In this document: piece by piece, positions 24,067 to 34,507 of the stretch
Layout: each line of letters starts with the position of its first letter
Numbering within the stretch: the first letter of the stretch is position 1
Source of the DNA: Flavonifractor sp. AGMB03687
GTDB taxonomy: Bacteria; Bacillota; Clostridia; Oscillospirales; Oscillospiraceae
Assembly (NCBI RefSeq): GCF_017811815.1
Contig: NZ_JADKZI010000003.1
Location: forward strand, 186,001-250,000
Direction: 5' to 3'
DNA: 64,000 bases
Notes under the pieces: generated by a model
Told to the model about the DNA's origin: nothing
Seen by the model: only the letters and a program-made list of their open reading frames with translations
The model's database searches: none
Position numbers and translations under genes: made by a program

Positions 24067-25725
24067 ATGGCTGAAAAACTGAAAATCATTTCTCTGGGTG
24101 GTCTGAACGAGATCGGCAAAAACCTGACCGTCTATGAGTACGGCGGGGACATGATCATCGTGGACGTCGGTATGGGCTTCCCGGATGACGATATGTACGG
24201 CATTGACGTGGTCATCCCCGATTTCTCCTATCTCATCAAGAACAAGGACCGCATCCGGGGCATCTTCCTGACCCACGGTCATGAGGATCACATCGGCTCC
24301 ATCCCCTACCTTCTGCGGGATGTGAATGTGCCCATCTACGCTACCCGGATGACCGCCGGCCTGGTGAAGCTGAAGCTGGAGGAGCACCGTCTGGTGAATA
24401 AGACCAAGCTCATCACCTGTGAGGCCGGAGAGACTGTGAAGGCGGGTAAGTTCTCGGTGGAGTTCATCCACGTGAACCACTCCATCGCCGACGCCTGCGG
24501 CTTTGCTATCAAGTGCGCCGTGGGTACCGTCATCCACACCGGCGACTTCAAGATCGACCCCACCCCCATCCAGGGCGGCATGATCGACCTGGGCCGTCTT
24601 GGTCAGCTGGGCAAGGAGGGTGTGCTGGCGCTGCTGGCCGACTCCACCAATGTGGAACGTCCCGGCTTTACCAAGAGCGAGCGCAGCGTAGGCGACTCCT
24701 TCGATGCTCTGTTCCGGGGCTGTGAGCAGCGCATCATCATTACCACCTTCGCCTCCAACGTGGACCGCATCCAGCAGATCATCGACGTAGCCGCCCGCTA
24801 TGGCCGCAAGGTGGCGGTCACCGGCCGTTCTATGGAGAACGCCATGAAGGTGTCCACCGAGCTGGGCTATATGAAGATCCCCGATGGCGTGCTGGTGGAT
24901 CTGGCTCATATCAAGAGCCTGCCCAAGAACAAGATCTGCATCATCACCACCGGCAGCCAGGGCGAGACCATGTCCGCCCTCACCCGTATGGCCTTCAATA
25001 CCCACCGCCAGGTGGATATCCAGGCCGGCGACCGGGTGATCCTGTCCGCCTCCGCCATTCCCGGCAATGAGAACGCCATCGGAAGCGTCATCAACGAGCT
25101 CTACCGCAAGGACGCCGAGGTGGTCAATGAGCGTGACCGCGCCCTCCATGTGTCCGGCCACGCCTGCCAGGAGGAGCTGAAGATCATCCACGCTCTGGTG
25201 AAGCCCAAGTTCTTCATCCCCGTCCACGGCGAGCAGCGGATGCTCAAGACCCACGCCAAGCTGGCCCAGCAGATGGGCATGCCCCCCAAGAACATCATCA
25301 TCAGCGACATCGGCAAGGTCATCGAGCTGACCCCCAACTCCGCCAAGATCAACGGTACCGTGCCCGCCGGCCGGGTGTTCGTGGACGGCTACGGCGTGGG
25401 CGACGTGGGCAGCGTGGTGCTGCGGGACCGCAAGCATCTGGCCGAGGACGGCATGATCGTGGTGGTGGTCTCCATGTCCGGGGAGGACGGTTCCGTGGTG
25501 TCCGGCCCCGATATCATCACCCGCGGCTTCGTCTACGTGAAGGAGTCCGAGGGCCTGATGGAGGAGCTGCGGAAGGTGGCCGTCAACGCGCTGGAGAACT
25601 GCCAGCGGGACAGCCTCACCGACTGGGCCGCCATCAAGTCGGAGATCAAAAACGCCATCTCCAGCTTCCTGTATAAGAAGACCAAGCGCAACCCCATGAT
25701 CCTCCCGGTCATCATGGAGGTCTGA
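24067..25725 (+). CDS. rnj: Ribonuclease J
   Basis: A 552-residue metallo-beta-lactamase-fold RNase for mRNA decay and rRNA maturation. The metal motif HGHEDHIG is at ~70-77. The beta-CASP domain (ITTFASNVDRIQQIID, GRSMENAM) and the C-terminal region (SGHACQEELK, PVHGEQRML) follow. The start MAEKLKIISLGGLNEIGKN matches the family, although AAAGGAG is about 17 nt upstream, longer than normal. A single paralogue is seen here, so J1 or J2 cannot be assigned. Confidence 0.95.
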   Translation: MAEKLKIISLGGLNEIGKNLTVYEYGGDMIIVDVGMGFPDDDMYGIDVVIPDFSYLIKNKDRIRGIFLTHGHEDHIGSIPYLLRDVNVPIYATRMTAGLVKLKLEEHRLVNKTKLITCEAGETVKAGKFSVEFIHVNHSIADACGFAIKCAVGTVIHTGDFKIDPTPIQGGMIDLGRLGQLGKEGVLALLADSTNVERPGFTKSERSVGDSFDALFRGCEQRIIITTFASNVDRIQQIIDVAARYGRKVAVTGRSMENAMKVSTELGYMKIPDGVLVDLAHIKSLPKNKICIITTGSQGETMSALTRMAFNTHRQVDIQAGDRVILSASAIPGNENAIGSVINELYRKDAEVVNERDRALHVSGHACQEELKIIHALVKPKFFIPVHGEQRMLKTHAKLAQQMGMPPKNIIISDIGKVIELTPNSAKINGTVPAGRVFVDGYGVGDVGSVVLRDRKHLAEDGMIVVVVSMSGEDGSVVSGPDIITRGFVYVKESEGLMEELRKVAVNALENCQRDSLTDWAAIKSEIKNAISSFLYKKTKRNPMILPVIMEV

Positions 25726-25734
25726 TATTCAATC

Positions 25735-25769
25735 AAAAGCGGCTGCCGCATCTGCGGCAGCCGCTTTTA
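25735..25769 (+). terminator. Terminator after RNase J
   Basis: AAAAGCGGCTGCCGCA and its complement TGCGGCAGCCGCTTTT form a perfect hairpin with flanking A and T runs. Confidence 0.92.
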
Positions 25770-25781
25770 TATGCCCTCCTG

Positions 25782-25868
25782 TAGGGGCCGATGCCCTCAT
25801 CGGCCCGTTATTCTTGTCGCAACAGTTACAATAGAAAGGGGCCGCTGCCATTGGCAGCGGCCCCTTGA
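25782..25868. repeat. Two GC-rich palindromes between RNase J and eno
   Basis: GGGCCGATG/CATCGGCCC follows TGTAGG, and GGGGCCGCTGCC/GGCAGCGGCCCC lies at about 25838-25868. The second is positioned to end eno transcription on the minus strand. The remaining bases to 26016 show nothing else. Confidence 0.55.
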
Positions 25869-26016
25869 GGTTTCTTCTGTTGTCACGCTTCGCCTGTTCG
25901 CGACGAGCGGCTTCCCTCCGACTCGGGCTCAAAACAGGTCTGCTTGCGCAGCCCTTCGGTTTCTCGCCCTCGCTCCGGTCCATCCGCTCTACTCACGACG
26001 GCTCAGCGCTTCTGAA

Positions 26017-27436
<1,420 letters not shown>

Positions 27437-27446
27437 CGGATACCGC

Positions 27447-28967
27447 TTAGTTGAGGATCAGGGTCTCCCCGTCCATCTCTGCGGGCTTTTCCAGGCCCAT
27501 CAGGTCCAGCATGGTGGGGGCGATATCGGCCAGACGGCCGTCCCGCAGCTTCACATCGGCGCCCACGATGTAGAAGGGCACCAGATTGGTGGTGTGAGCG
27601 GTGTAGGGCGTAGTGCCGTCATCGTCCAGCATCCGGTCGGCGTTGCCGTGGTCGGCGGTGATGAGGGTCACGCCGCCCATCTTGGTGGTGGCCTCCACCA
27701 CCTTGCCCACGCCGGTGTCCACAGCCTCCACGGCCTTCACAGCGGCGTCAAACACGCCGGTGTGACCCACCATGTCGCAGTTGGCGAAGTTGAGGATGAT
27801 GACATCGTACTTGCCGCTCTCGATGCGCTTGACGGCCTCCTCGGTCACCTCGGGGGCGCTCATCTCGGGCTGCAGGTCGTAGGTAGCCACCTTGGGGGAG
27901 GGGATCAGGCACCGGTCCTCACCGGGGAAGACCTGCTCGGCACCGCCGTTGAAGAAGAAGGTCACATGGGCGTACTTCTCGGTCTCGGCGATGCGCAACT
28001 GGGTGTAGCCCTGGCGGGCAATGTACTCGCCAAAGATGTTCTCCAGCTCCCGGTGGGGGAAGGCAATGAGCACGTTGGGCATGGTAGCGTCGTACTCAGT
28101 GGTGCACACGTAGGTCACGGGGAAGTAGCCCTTCTTGCGCTCCACGTCGGTGAAGGCGGGGTCCACAAAGCAGCGGGTAATTTCCCGGGCCCGGTCGGGG
28201 CGGAAGTTCATAAAGATGATGGAGTCGCCCTCCTTCACCTTGCCCTCCTTGGTGCACACCACGGGCTCCACGAACTCGTCGGTGACGCCGGCGTCGTAGG
28301 ACTTCTGCACGGCGTCCACCGGATCGGCGTTCTCAGTGCCCACGCCCAGCACGATGGCGTCATAGGCACGCTGCAGGCGGTCCCAGCGCTTGTCGCGGTC
28401 CATGGCGTAGAAGCGGCCCATAACGGTGGCCACCTGGCCCACGCCCAGCTCCTTGCACTTGTTCACCAGCTGCTCCACGTAATCCTTGCCGGAGGCGGGG
28501 GGCACGTCACGGCCGTCCAGGAAGCAGTGGACGAACACCTTGTGCAGGCCGCGCTTCTTTGCCATCTCCAGCAGGGCGAAGATGTGGGTGATGTGGCTGT
28601 GGACGCCGCCGTCGGACAGCAGGCCGAACACGTGCAGCGCGCCGTCCCGCTCCTTGCAGTCGTCCATGGCCTCGATATAGGCCTCATTCTCAAAGAAGGT
28701 GCCGTCCTGAATGGCCTTGGTGATCCGGGGCAGGTCCTGGAACACCACCCGGCCGGCGCCGATGTTGGTGTGACCCACCTCGGAGTTGCCCATCTGGCCC
28801 TCAGGCAGGCCCACGTCCATGCCGGAGGCCGCCAGCTTGCAGCCGGGGTTCTCAGCAAAGATCTTGTCCAGATTGGGGGTGTGGGCGGCGGCGATGGCGT
28901 TGCCGGTCTTGTCGTCCCGCAGGCCAAAACCATCCATAATAATGAGGGTAGTCGGTGTTTTACTCAT
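27447..28967 (-). CDS. gpmI: 2,3-bisphosphoglycerate-independent phosphoglycerate mutase
   Basis: A 506-residue iPGM, alkaline-phosphatase superfamily with two Mn ions. The nucleophile is S62 in GQMGNSEVGHTNIG; MDGFGLRDD at the start and ITADHGNADRM near the end bind metals. It interconverts 3- and 2-phosphoglycerate between pgk and eno, which flank it. AGAGG precedes ATG 28967. Confidence 0.96.
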   Translation of the reverse strand: MSKTPTTLIIMDGFGLRDDKTGNAIAAAHTPNLDKIFAENPGCKLAASGMDVGLPEGQMGNSEVGHTNIGAGRVVFQDLPRITKAIQDGTFFENEAYIEAMDDCKERDGALHVFGLLSDGGVHSHITHIFALLEMAKKRGLHKVFVHCFLDGRDVPPASGKDYVEQLVNKCKELGVGQVATVMGRFYAMDRDKRWDRLQRAYDAIVLGVGTENADPVDAVQKSYDAGVTDEFVEPVVCTKEGKVKEGDSIIFMNFRPDRAREITRCFVDPAFTDVERKKGYFPVTYVCTTEYDATMPNVLIAFPHRELENIFGEYIARQGYTQLRIAETEKYAHVTFFFNGGAEQVFPGEDRCLIPSPKVATYDLQPEMSAPEVTEEAVKRIESGKYDVIILNFANCDMVGHTGVFDAAVKAVEAVDTGVGKVVEATTKMGGVTLITADHGNADRMLDDDGTTPYTAHTTNLVPFYIVGADVKLRDGRLADIAPTMLDLMGLEKPAEMDGETLILN

Positions 28968-28998
28968 AGTTTACCTCTGTTCTCTGTCAAAAACGCGA

Positions 28999-29060
28999 TC
29001 TTATTCCTGGTTGGCGGCGTTGACCGCAGCGTCAAGAAAATTTGCCGGTGGCAAATTTTT
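28999..29060 (-). repeat. Duplicated tpiA 3' end and hairpin
   Basis: On the minus strand the bases ending at 28999 read as NAANQE-stop, the same ending as tpiA, whose stop is at 29112. A terminator-like palindrome AAAATTTGCC/GGCAAATTTT is next to it at 29037-29060. It looks like a relic of a short duplication. Confidence 0.6.
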
Positions 29061-29111
29061 AGCGCAGGCCCTGCCGGCTATGCCGGCAGGGTGGCACTCC
29101 GCAAGAAGCAA

Positions 29112-29885
29112 TTACTCCTGGTTGGCAGCGTTGATAATCTCCACAAAGTCGGGAGCCTTCAGGGAGGCGCCGCCGATCAGGCCGCCGTCCACGTCGGGCT
29201 GAGCCAGCAGCTCGTGGGCGTTCTTGGCGTTCATGGAGCCGCCGTACTGGATGGTGACGGAGCGGGCCACGCGGGCGCCGTACAGCTTGCGGATGACGGC
29301 ACGGATGGCCTCGCACACCTCGTTGGCCTGCTCGGCGGTGGCAGTCTTTCCGGTGCCGATGGCCCAGATGGGCTCGTAGGCAATAACCACGTGACGCATC
29401 TTGTCGGCGGGCACGCCGGACAGGGCGGCCTTCACCTGATAGGAGATCAGGTCCATGGTGACGCCCAGCTCACGCTGCTCCAGGCTCTCGCCCACACACA
29501 CGATGGGGTACAGGCCGGCCTCCAGGGCGGCGTGGACCTTCTTGTTGACGGTGAAGTCGGTCTCATTGTAGTACTGACGGCGCTCGGAGTGGCCGATGAT
29601 GACGTACTTCACGCCCAGCTCCTTGAGCATCTCGGGAGAAACCTCGCCGGTGAAGGCGCCGTGAGACTCATAGTGGCAGGTCTCAGCGCCGATGGCCACG
29701 CGGCTCTCCTTGAACAGGCGCACAGCGGCCTGGATGTTCACGGAGGGCACGCACAGCACCACCTCGCACCACTTGGGCTTGCCGATGAGGGGCTTGAGCT
29801 CCTCAGCAAAGGCGCGGGTCTCGGACAGGGTCTTGTTCATCTTCCAGTTGCCGGCGATGATGGTCTTGCGGTATCTTCTGTTCAT
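29112..29885 (-). CDS. tpiA: Triosephosphate isomerase
   Basis: A 257-residue TIM barrel. K15 in AGNWKMNKT, the His of IIGHSERR and the Glu of AYEPIWAIGTGK form the active site; GGSMNAKNAHELL binds phosphate. It interconverts dihydroxyacetone phosphate and glyceraldehyde 3-phosphate. AAAGGGG lies ahead of the start. Confidence 0.97.
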   Translation of the reverse strand: MNRRYRKTIIAGNWKMNKTLSETRAFAEELKPLIGKPKWCEVVLCVPSVNIQAAVRLFKESRVAIGAETCHYESHGAFTGEVSPEMLKELGVKYVIIGHSERRQYYNETDFTVNKKVHAALEAGLYPIVCVGESLEQRELGVTMDLISYQVKAALSGVPADKMRHVVIAYEPIWAIGTGKTATAEQANEVCEAIRAVIRKLYGARVARSVTIQYGGSMNAKNAHELLAQPDVDGGLIGGASLKAPDFVEIINAANQE

Positions 29886-29993
29886 GGGTAAAGGGGCCCC
29901 TTTCTTCCATTTTCTCTCTTGGGTTTTGATCCGGTTGGATCTGCGGCAGATCTTTCGCAGACTCAGTTGTGACGCTGAGGCGGTGTCTGTCTA

Positions 29994-31262
29994 TTAAGCG
30001 TCCAGCAGGCAGGCCACGCCGGGCAGCTCCTTGCCCTCCATGAACTCGAGGGAAGCGCCGCCGCCGGTGGAGATGTGGGTCATCTTGTCGGCATAGCCCA
30101 GCTGCTGCACAGCGGCAGCGGAGTCGCCGCCGCCGATGATGGTGATGGCGTTGCTGTTGCTCAGAGCCTCGGCCACAGCCTGGGTGCCCTTGGCAAAGGC
30201 GGGGAACTCAAACACGCCCATGGGGCCGTTCCAGATCACAGTACCGGCATCCTTCACAGCGTCAGCATAAGCGGCAATGGCCTTGGGGCCGATGTCCATG
30301 CCCATGCAGTCGTCGGGGATGTTCATGCTGTCCACCAGGATGGGCTCGGCGTCGGCAGAGAACTCCTTGGCGCAGATGGTATCCTCGGGCAGGAGCAGCT
30401 TCACGCCCTTCTCCTTGGCCTTCTTCATCATGTCGTTGCAGTAGTCCAGCCAGTCGGCCTCCAGCAGGGACTTGCCCACGGAGCCGCCCTGAGCCTTGAG
30501 GAAGGTGTAGGTCATGCCGCCGCCGATGATGATGGTGTCGGCGATCTCCAGCAGGTTGTTGATGACGCCGATCTTGGAGGACACCTTGGAGCCGCCCAGG
30601 ATGGCCACCAGGGGACGCTTGGGATTAGCCAGAGCGCCGCCGATGATCTCCAGCTCCTTCTGGATCAGGAAGCCGGACACGGCGGGCAGGTAGGCAGCCA
30701 CACCGGCGGTGGAGGCGTGGGCACGGTGAACGGCGCCGAAGGCGTCGGACACATACACCTCAGCCATGTCAGCCATGGCCTTGGCCAGAGCGGGATCGTT
30801 CTTGGTCTCACCCTTCTCAAAGCGGGTGTTCTCCAGCAGCAGAACCTGGCCGGGCTTGAGGGCGGCGGCCTTGGCCTGGGCGTCGGGGCCAACCACATCG
30901 GCGGCCATGATGACCTCGCGGCCCAGCAGCTCGCTCAGGCGCTTGGCAACAGGGGCCAGAGACAGCTTGGCCAGGGACTTCTTCCACTCCTCCTCGGTGA
31001 TGGAGGCGGGGTCCTTACCCTTCTCGGCCTGCTTCTTCACGTAGGAGTCAAAGGTAGCCACGGGCTTGCCCAGGTGAGAGCAAGCGATCACGGCGGCATT
31101 CTGATCCAGCAGGTACTGGATGGTGGGCAGGGCGGCACGGATGCGCTTATCGTCGGTGATGGCGCCGGTAGCCTTGTCCTGAGGCACGTTAAAGTCGCAG
31201 CGCAGCAGCACCTTCTTGCCGGCCACGTCGATGTCTTTTACGGTTTTCTTATTGTAGTTCAT
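29994..31262 (-). CDS. pgk: Phosphoglycerate kinase
   Basis: A 422-residue kinase, a little longer than the common ~395. [47 protein letters not shown] and GGGDSAAAV are all present. ATG 31262 overlaps the trmL stop as ATGA, so the two are co-translated. The window has no gap gene in this cluster. Confidence 0.97.
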   Translation of the reverse strand: MNYNKKTVKDIDVAGKKVLLRCDFNVPQDKATGAITDDKRIRAALPTIQYLLDQNAAVIACSHLGKPVATFDSYVKKQAEKGKDPASITEEEWKKSLAKLSLAPVAKRLSELLGREVIMAADVVGPDAQAKAAALKPGQVLLLENTRFEKGETKNDPALAKAMADMAEVYVSDAFGAVHRAHASTAGVAAYLPAVSGFLIQKELEIIGGALANPKRPLVAILGGSKVSSKIGVINNLLEIADTIIIGGGMTYTFLKAQGGSVGKSLLEADWLDYCNDMMKKAKEKGVKLLLPEDTICAKEFSADAEPILVDSMNIPDDCMGMDIGPKAIAAYADAVKDAGTVIWNGPMGVFEFPAFAKGTQAVAEALSNSNAITIIGGGDSAAAVQQLGYADKMTHISTGGGASLEFMEGKELPGVACLLDA

Positions 31263-31753
31263 ACTATACTAGCTCCTTTCATCTCGCCTTCCCCGGTCAA
31301 TCCGGGAAAATCCAGTTGTCGCAGGGCTTCGTACGCTAGGATCGCCGCTGAGTTGGAAAGATTGAGGCACCGGGCCTCCGCCCGGATGGGGATACGGATG
31401 CACCGGTCGCTGAATTTCTGCCGGAACTCCTCTGGCAGTCCGGCGGTCTCCTTTCCAAAGATGAGGTAGCACTCATCCCGGAACTGAGCCTCGGTATACG
31501 GCCTGGGGGCCTTGGAGGTGGCCAGCCAGATATCCTGGGCGCCCGTCTTCCGGAAGAAGTCCTCCAGATTCTCATAGACCCGCAGATCCACCAGGTGCCA
31601 GTAGTCTAAGCCGGCCCTTTTGACCGCTTTGTCACTGATATCGAAGCCTAAAGGCTTGATCAGGTGGAGTCGTATACCGGTAACCGCGCAGGTACGGGCA
31701 ATGTTGCCGGTGTTTTGTGGGATTTCCGGTTCGTAAAGCACGATATTCAGCAT
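31259..31753 (-). CDS. trmL: tRNA (cytidine/uridine-34-2'-O)-methyltransferase
   Basis: A 164-residue SPOUT methyltransferase modifying the wobble base of tRNA-Leu. [35 protein letters not shown] and [18 protein letters not shown] (the knot and SAM site) are diagnostic. It is the first gene of the transcript that continues into pgk-tpiA-gpmI-eno. Confidence 0.94.
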   Translation of the reverse strand: MLNIVLYEPEIPQNTGNIARTCAVTGIRLHLIKPLGFDISDKAVKRAGLDYWHLVDLRVYENLEDFFRKTGAQDIWLATSKAPRPYTEAQFRDECYLIFGKETAGLPEEFRQKFSDRCIRIPIRAEARCLNLSNSAAILAYEALRQLDFPGLTGEGEMKGASIV

Positions 31754-31795
31754 TTTAATTCCTCTTTACACCTCTATCACTGTTCAGCGCAGGCT

Positions 31796-31824
31796 ATTGT
31801 ACTCCAAAATCCCGTGGATTTCAA
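31796..31824 (-). promoter_or_regulatory. Promoter of the trmL-pgk-tpiA-gpmI-eno run
   Basis: On the minus strand TTGAAA (31824-31819) and TACAAT (31801-31796) are 17 bp apart. Confidence 0.75.
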
Positions 31825-31887
31825 CCGTAAAAGCGTGAAAAAGCGGTAAAACGTACAGTTTTCTTTGCACAAACAACCCATCCTTCC

Positions 31888-31916
31888 TTTACTGTACTAG
31901 AAAACTGTGGTATGAT
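31888..31916 (+). promoter_or_regulatory. Promoter of proBA
   Basis: TTTACT (31888-31893) and TATGAT (31911-31916) are 17 bp apart; TGG before the -10 makes it an extended type. Confidence 0.7.
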
Positions 31917-31953
31917 GCTCACATACGCGTGAATGATTAGGAGGATGAACGCT

Positions 31954-32757
31954 TTGCAGCGCGAACATAATGTACGCAGACTGGTAGTCAAGGTGGGTAC
32001 TTCCACCCTGACCCGTGAGACGGGCAGTCTCAATCTTCAGAATATGGAGCGCCTGGCCCGGGTGCTCTCCGACCTGGAGGGCATGGGCTATCAGGTGGTG
32101 CTGGTTTCCTCGGGCGCCATCGGCATCGGCACCAAGAAACTGCGGCTGGACGCCCGCCCCACCGAGCTGCGGATGAAGCAGGCCACCGCCGCCGTGGGCC
32201 AGTGCATGATGATGCACATCTACGACAAGCTCTTTGCCGAGTACAACCGCACCGTGGCCCAGATCCTGCTCACCGGCGAGGACGTGGACGCCCCCATCCG
32301 CTCGGAGCACCTGCACAACACCTTTGAGGCCCTGCTGGAGCTGGGGGTCATCCCGGTCGTCAACGAAAATGACTCGGTGTCCTCGGCGGAGATCGAAACC
32401 GGCAAGTGCAAGGTCCTGGGCGACAACGATACCCTGTCCGCCATCGTAGCCCGGCTATGCGGCGCCGACCTACTGGTGCTGCTCAGCGATATTGACGGAC
32501 TGTACGACGCCGATCCCCGTACTCATCCGGACGCCAAGCTGATCCACCGGGTAACCGCCATCACCCCGGAGCTGCGGGCCATGGCAGGCGGCGCCGGCAC
32601 CTGGCGCGGCACCGGCGGCATGGCCACCAAGCTCAACGCCGCCCAGATCGCTCTGGACGCCGGTGTTGAAATGGTCATTGCCAACGGCAGCAACATCGAG
32701 GCCCTCTATGACATCGTGAACGGTGCCGACATCGGCACCCGCTTTACCGCCCCCTGA
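31954..32757 (+). CDS. proB: Glutamate 5-kinase
   Basis: A 267-residue amino-acid kinase for the first step of proline synthesis. VVKVGTSTLT, VLVSSGAIGIG, NENDSVSS and GTGGMATKLNAAQ are the conserved blocks. It lacks the C-terminal PUA domain of enterobacterial ProB. TTG 31954 is preferred because AGGAGG lies 8 nt upstream; ATG 31945 abuts that site and ATG 31933 precedes it. proA follows by 39 bp. Confidence 0.93.
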   Translation: MQREHNVRRLVVKVGTSTLTRETGSLNLQNMERLARVLSDLEGMGYQVVLVSSGAIGIGTKKLRLDARPTELRMKQATAAVGQCMMMHIYDKLFAEYNRTVAQILLTGEDVDAPIRSEHLHNTFEALLELGVIPVVNENDSVSSAEIETGKCKVLGDNDTLSAIVARLCGADLLVLLSDIDGLYDADPRTHPDAKLIHRVTAITPELRAMAGGAGTWRGTGGMATKLNAAQIALDAGVEMVIANGSNIEALYDIVNGADIGTRFTAP

Positions 32758-32796
32758 ATTGCCCCTCAACCTTATACATAAAAGGAGTGACATCGT

Positions 32797-34044
32797 ATGA
32801 CACAGCTGGAAATGCAGGGTCTGGCCGCCAAGAATGCCAGTCGGGTGCTCTCCATTGCAGGCACCGCCAAGAAGAACGCCGCCCTGGAGGCCATCGCCTC
32901 CGCCCTGGAAGCCCGCCAAAGTGAAATTCTGGCCGCCAACCAGGAGGATATGACCGCCGCCAAAGCCGCCGGCATGCGCCCCTCCCTTCAGGACCGGCTG
33001 GCCCTGGACGCCGGCCGCATCGCCGGCATCGTGGACGGCGTGCGGCAGGTGGCCGCTCTCCCCGATCCCATCGGTGAGATCACCAAGATGTCCACCCGGC
33101 CCAACGGCCTGGTCATCGGCAAGCGCCGGGTACCCCTGGGTGTCATCGGCATCATCTATGAGGCCCGGCCCAATGTCACCGTGGACGCCGCCGCCCTCTG
33201 TCTGAAGTCGGGCAACACCGTCATTCTCCGGGGCGGCAAGGAGGCCTTCCACTCCAACCAGGCTTTCGTCTCCATCATGCGGGACGCTCTGGAGTCCGCC
33301 GGACTGCCCCGGGACTGCGTGGCCCTGGTCACCGATACCACCCGCCAGAGCGCCACGGAGCTGATGAACCTGACCGCCTACCTGGATGTGCTCATCCCCC
33401 GGGGCGGCGCCGGTCTCATCAAAAATGTGGTGGAGAATGCCAAGGTGCCGGTGATCCAGACCGGCGTGGGCGTGTGCCACGTGTACGTTCACGGGGAGGC
33501 CGACCTGGACATGGCCGCCCGCATCATCCACAACGCCAAGACCTCCCGCCCGTCGGTGTGCAACGCCGCCGAGTGCCTGCTGGTGGACCGGGCGGTGGCC
33601 CGGGATTTTCTGCCCATGGCCTGGCAGCTGCTCCAGACCAAGAACGTGGAGCTGCGAGGCTGCCCCGAAACCCGGGCTATCCTGGGCGACTTCGTGGTCC
33701 CCGCCACCGAAGAGGACTGGGACACCGAGTTCGGCGACTATATCCTGGCCGTCAAGGTGGTGGGCGGCTTCGACGAGGCGGTGGAGTTCATCCACGCCCA
33801 CGGCACCGGCCACTCCGAGGCCATCGTCACCAACAACTACTTCGCCGCCCAGCAGTTCCTGGACCAGGTGGACGCGGCGGCGGTGTATGTTAACGCCTCC
33901 ACCCGCTTCACCGACGGCAACGAGTTCGGCCTGGGCGCCGAGATCGGCATCTCCACCCAGAAGATGCACGCCCGGGGTCCCATGGGCCTGGAGGAGCTGA
34001 CCTCCAGCAAATTCGTCATCTACGGCACCGGCCAGATCCGCTGA
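32797..34044 (+). CDS. proA: Gamma-glutamyl phosphate reductase
   Basis: A 415-residue NADPH-dependent aldehyde-dehydrogenase-type enzyme. RVPLGVIGIIYEARPNVTVD, LRGGKEA, VCNAAECLLVD (catalytic Cys region) and NASTRFTDGNEFGLGAEIGIST are conserved. It acts on the unstable ProB product to give glutamate semialdehyde. The start ATG 32797 follows AAAGGAG. Confidence 0.96.
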   Translation: MTQLEMQGLAAKNASRVLSIAGTAKKNAALEAIASALEARQSEILAANQEDMTAAKAAGMRPSLQDRLALDAGRIAGIVDGVRQVAALPDPIGEITKMSTRPNGLVIGKRRVPLGVIGIIYEARPNVTVDAAALCLKSGNTVILRGGKEAFHSNQAFVSIMRDALESAGLPRDCVALVTDTTRQSATELMNLTAYLDVLIPRGGAGLIKNVVENAKVPVIQTGVGVCHVYVHGEADLDMAARIIHNAKTSRPSVCNAAECLLVDRAVARDFLPMAWQLLQTKNVELRGCPETRAILGDFVVPATEEDWDTEFGDYILAVKVVGGFDEAVEFIHAHGTGHSEAIVTNNYFAAQQFLDQVDAAAVYVNASTRFTDGNEFGLGAEIGISTQKMHARGPMGLEELTSSKFVIYGTGQIR

Positions 34045-34081
34045 ACATAGAATGGAGCGGCCCCATACAAGATTCTCACTA

Positions 34082-34110
34082 CATACGGCGGGCAGCATGC
34101 CCGCCGTATG
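34082..34110. repeat. Perfect palindrome between proA and the small gene
   Basis: CATACGGCGGGC and GCCCGCCGTATG pair around AGCAT. AATTTTG follows, so it may act as a weak terminator or a REP-type unit. Confidence 0.55.
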
Positions 34111-34131
34111 AATTTTGTAGGGGGTGCTTCC

Positions 34132-34458
34132 ATGCTGGAACGCCAGATCAAGCCGGAGGGCGGCGTGGTGTACTGCGACCTGGGCAGGCTGTGCCTGGAG
34201 ACTGGGCAGATCATCGACTGCTCCGTGACGCTGGCCGGGGTGCTGCCGGAGCGGCGGGTGGCCCTGGCGGCCGAGCTGATGGACGGGGATGCCTGTCTGG
34301 GGGCCCGGCTGTTCACCATCCCGCCCCACCATGAGCCGGCCGCTGCTGACCTGCGGCTCACCGGCCTGCGCTTCTACCTGCCTGAGGGGACCCAGCATCC
34401 CCTCACCCTGCGGGCCGACGCCCACTATGTGGACCGCAACGAGCGCTGTCTCCTTTAA
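34132..34458 (+). CDS. Hypothetical protein, beta-rich
   Basis: A 108-residue protein beginning MLERQIKPEGGVVYCD, start ATG 34132. The pattern alternates hydrophobic and polar residues (VALAAELMDGDACLGARLFTI), as in a small beta-sandwich, with no signal peptide or membrane segment. It is followed by a terminator. I do not recognise the family. Confidence 0.65.
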   Translation: MLERQIKPEGGVVYCDLGRLCLETGQIIDCSVTLAGVLPERRVALAAELMDGDACLGARLFTIPPHHEPAAADLRLTGLRFYLPEGTQHPLTLRADAHYVDRNERCLL

Positions 34459-34463
34459 AAACA

Positions 34464-34507
34464 TACAGGGGCTGCTGCCTATGGCAGCGGCCCCTGTGTT
34501 TTTTATT
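34464..34507. terminator. Terminator between convergent genes
   Basis: ACAGGGGCTGCTGCC and GGCAGCGGCCCCTGT pair with one mismatch, and TTTTTTATT follows; it slightly overlaps the end of the convergent methyltransferase gene. Confidence 0.88.
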
